From NCBI GenBank assembly GCA_030610025.1, contig JAUWSP010000181.1:1-6172 (forward strand): a DNA stretch of 6,172 nt. Reading direction: 5' to 3'. The position numbers were made by a program, and so were the translations under genes. The notes under the pieces are model-generated. The model did no database searches and had not been told where the DNA came from. It was given only the letters and a program-made list of their open reading frames with translations. The DNA is from Acidobacteriota bacterium. Its GTDB lineage: Bacteria; Acidobacteriota; Thermoanaerobaculia; Multivoradales; JAHEKO01. Shown here in pieces: positions 4,629-6,172 of this stretch (the first letter of the stretch is position 1; every line of letters begins with the position of its first letter).

Positions 4629-6172
4629 TGCTGGGAGGATCTCGGCTCCTGTTGCGTTGCCTTACCCTGGCCTGTCTTGCGGTCTTCGGGCTGGCATCGA
4701 TGGCGTCGGCGGCCAGCATCGTGGCGACGATCGACCGCTCCGAGGCAACGGTCGAGGACCAGCTTCAGCTGACGGTCGTTATCGAAGGATCCAGAGGGGC
4801 GGAGCCAGTCCTCCCGGATCTCGCGGAGTTCGACGTCTATCCCCGCGGTCAATCGACGCAGATGAGCTTCATCAATGGCCGCGTGAGCTCCAGCGTTACC
4901 TACAACTACCTACTGGTCCCGAATACGACCGGTGTCTTTCAGATCGGTGCGGTGACCACGGCTGTCGATGGAGAGGTCCTCTCCAGTCAGCCCTTCCAGG
5001 TCAGCATCCTCGGTGCCTCGGCCCAACCGCAGCAGCAGCGCGATCTTTTCATCACGTCTCGCGTTTCGACGACCAACCCGTTCGTTGGTCAGGAAGTGAC
5101 CTACATCTGGCGTTTCTACAGGCGGGTGCGAATCGGCGATGCCCGCCTCGAGCCCCTGGAGTTCCAGGGCTTTCTGGTGGAAGACCTGGGTGAGGTGCGC
5201 GAATACCAGACGACGGTCAACGGTGTGGAGTTTCTGGTCAGTGAGATCCGCAAGGCTCTCTTCCCCCAGGAGGTCGGTTCGTTGGTCATCCCTGCCTCGC
5301 GCCTCACCTGCGAGGTCGTGGTTCGCGACTCGCGCCGCAGAAGGAGCCTGATGGACGATGTCTTCGGATCGGCCTCGACGGAGACCAAGGTGCTGCGCAG
5401 CGCACAGATCGATGTCGAAGTGCGGCCGTTGCCGTCACCACCAGTCGGGTTCTCAGGCCTGGTGGGGAGCTTCACCATCGACGCTTCGATGAGCAAACAG
5501 GATCTGAAGGTCGGAGAATCGGCGACCCTTCGCCTGACGGTGAGCGGCACAGGGAACGTGCAGCTGATCAGTGAGCCCGAGCTCGCCGATCTGCCCGCTT
5601 TCAAGATCTATGGCGACCAGCCGGAGAGGTCGATCGACCGCAGTGGTCGCTCGCTTTCCGGGTCTCGTTCTTTCAGCAAGGCCCTGGTTCCGCTGGAGCC
5701 CGGGAATTGGATCATCCCTCCTGTGTCGGTCCGCTATTTCGACCCCGAGACCGCAACCTTCAAGGCAGCCACTACCGCCGAGATTCCTTTGATCGTCTCA
5801 CCGGCGGAGGGCGCTGAAGATCTCCACCTGACGGAGTCCATTGCTCCGAGTACGGGCAAGGTAGCGGTTCGCATCCTGGCCGATGACATTCTTCCCATCT
5901 ACGGCGAGTTGGATGCGGTCTCGAAGCCCTCCAATCCCCGCAAGTCGACGCTGCTCTTTCTGTTGGCCTTGGTTCTGCCAGTTGGCCTGTATTTTTCGGC
6001 TCGGTCTGTTCAGCGGCACCGCTGGAAGTTGGAGCACGACGTGGCTTTCAAGCGCCACCGGGTGGCGTTTCGCCGAGCCCGAAAACAGCTCCACCAGATT
6101 GACGGAATGGACACCGATCCGGGGCAAATGGGGCAGTCGACATCGCTCTGTTTGCGAGAGTACATCGGAGAC
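4628..6172 (+). CDS. batD: BatD, multi-domain periplasmic membrane protein (3' partial)
   Basis: The frame from ATG 4628 is open for 515 codons to the window edge without a stop, so the C-terminus is missing. Residues 1-28 are a signal peptide with an ASA cleavage site (A26-S-A28). Three Ig-like beta domains follow: about 29-125 ('ATIDRSEATVEDQLQLTVVIEG'), about 138-270 ('RDLFITSRVSTTNPFVGQEVTY', then 'DDVFGS' at 243-248), and about 280-405 starting at the BatD hallmark 'VRPLPSPPVGFSGLVGSF' (265-282). A transmembrane helix at about 441-458 is followed by a basic, helical cytoplasmic part ('KRHRVAFRRARKQLHQI', then 'LCLREYIGD' at the edge). This matches the BatD / oxygen tolerance family, whose members usually end with such a tail. 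BatD is thought to anchor or stabilise the BatA/BatB/BatC complex; no enzymatic activity is known. Its first domain and tail resemble those of the lipoprotein encoded at 416-1465. It follows batC with a 1-bp overlap. Confidence 0.92.
   Translation, partial: MLGGSRLLLRCLTLACLAVFGLASMASAASIVATIDRSEATVEDQLQLTVVIEGSRGAEPVLPDLAEFDVYPRGQSTQMSFINGRVSSSVTYNYLLVPNTTGVFQIGAVTTAVDGEVLSSQPFQVSILGASAQPQQQRDLFITSRVSTTNPFVGQEVTYIWRFYRRVRIGDARLEPLEFQGFLVEDLGEVREYQTTVNGVEFLVSEIRKALFPQEVGSLVIPASRLTCEVVVRDSRRRRSLMDDVFGSASTETKVLRSAQIDVEVRPLPSPPVGFSGLVGSFTIDASMSKQDLKVGESATLRLTVSGTGNVQLISEPELADLPAFKIYGDQPERSIDRSGRSLSGSRSFSKALVPLEPGNWIIPPVSVRYFDPETATFKAATTAEIPLIVSPAEGAEDLHLTESIAPSTGKVAVRILADDILPIYGELDAVSKPSNPRKSTLLFLLALVLPVGLYFSARSVQRHRWKLEHDVAFKRHRVAFRRARKQLHQIDGMDTDPGQMGQSTSLCLREYIGD

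Noticed and set aside
4667..4678. Possible lipobox LAC (Cys16) in the BatD signal peptide
   Set aside because: It falls in the middle of the hydrophobic core, and a clear ASA signal peptidase I site follows at residues 26-28.
4657..5193. 178-codon open frame on the + strand within batD
   Set aside because: The batD frame over the same bases gives a signal peptide and Ig-like domains; this frame gives low-complexity Arg/Gly/Pro sequence.

Overview
The window is one gene-dense, single-direction (+ strand) stretch of high-GC bacterial DNA. It holds six genes that overlap or nearly touch. Five of them form the core of a Bat ("Bacteroides aerotolerance") module: a lipoprotein with a BatD-like domain and a DUF4381-like tail, two consecutive membrane-anchored von Willebrand A (VWA) proteins (BatA, BatB), a TPR protein (BatC) and the large multi-domain membrane protein BatD. 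The first gene is the 3' part of a SurA/PpiC-like periplasmic chaperone. Signal peptides, lipoboxes and a SurA-like protein point to a Gram-negative (diderm) cell. The high GC would fit Acidobacteriota, Myxococcota or a related lineage, but the sequence alone does not settle the taxon.

Layout: 1-426 SurA-like chaperone (5' end outside the window); 416-1465 BatD-like/DUF4381-like lipoprotein; 1462-2496 BatA; 2501-3583 BatB; 3576-4628 BatC; 4628-6172 BatD, still open at the right edge. The junctions are an 11-bp overlap, a 4-bp ATGA overlap, a 4-bp gap, an 8-bp overlap and a 1-bp overlap. No promoter or terminator can be placed between genes, so this looks like one translationally coupled transcript whose promoter lies upstream. 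The moxR (AAA+ ATPase) and DUF58 genes that usually accompany this set are not in the window.

How the parts may work together (inference from topology and family knowledge): charge distribution around the membrane segments places both VWA domains, the BatC TPR domain and the Ig-like domains of the lipoprotein and BatD in the periplasm. Short basic tails of the lipoprotein and BatD reach the cytoplasm. The set would be a membrane-anchored, metal-dependent periplasmic complex, possibly driven by a cytoplasmic MoxR ATPase encoded nearby. The chaperone gene, coupled to the module, may help fold its secreted parts.

The least ordinary points are: (i) BatC carries thrombospondin type 3-like Asp-rich calcium-binding repeats between its Gln/Glu linker and its conserved C-terminal motif; (ii) the SurA-like gene lacks a parvulin domain where one is expected and is coupled to the bat genes; (iii) two BatD-like proteins, one probably lipidated, bracket the VWA pair; (iv) BatB has an extra N-terminal segment that resembles a lipoprotein signal. 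I saw no mobile element, CRISPR array, tRNA or rRNA.
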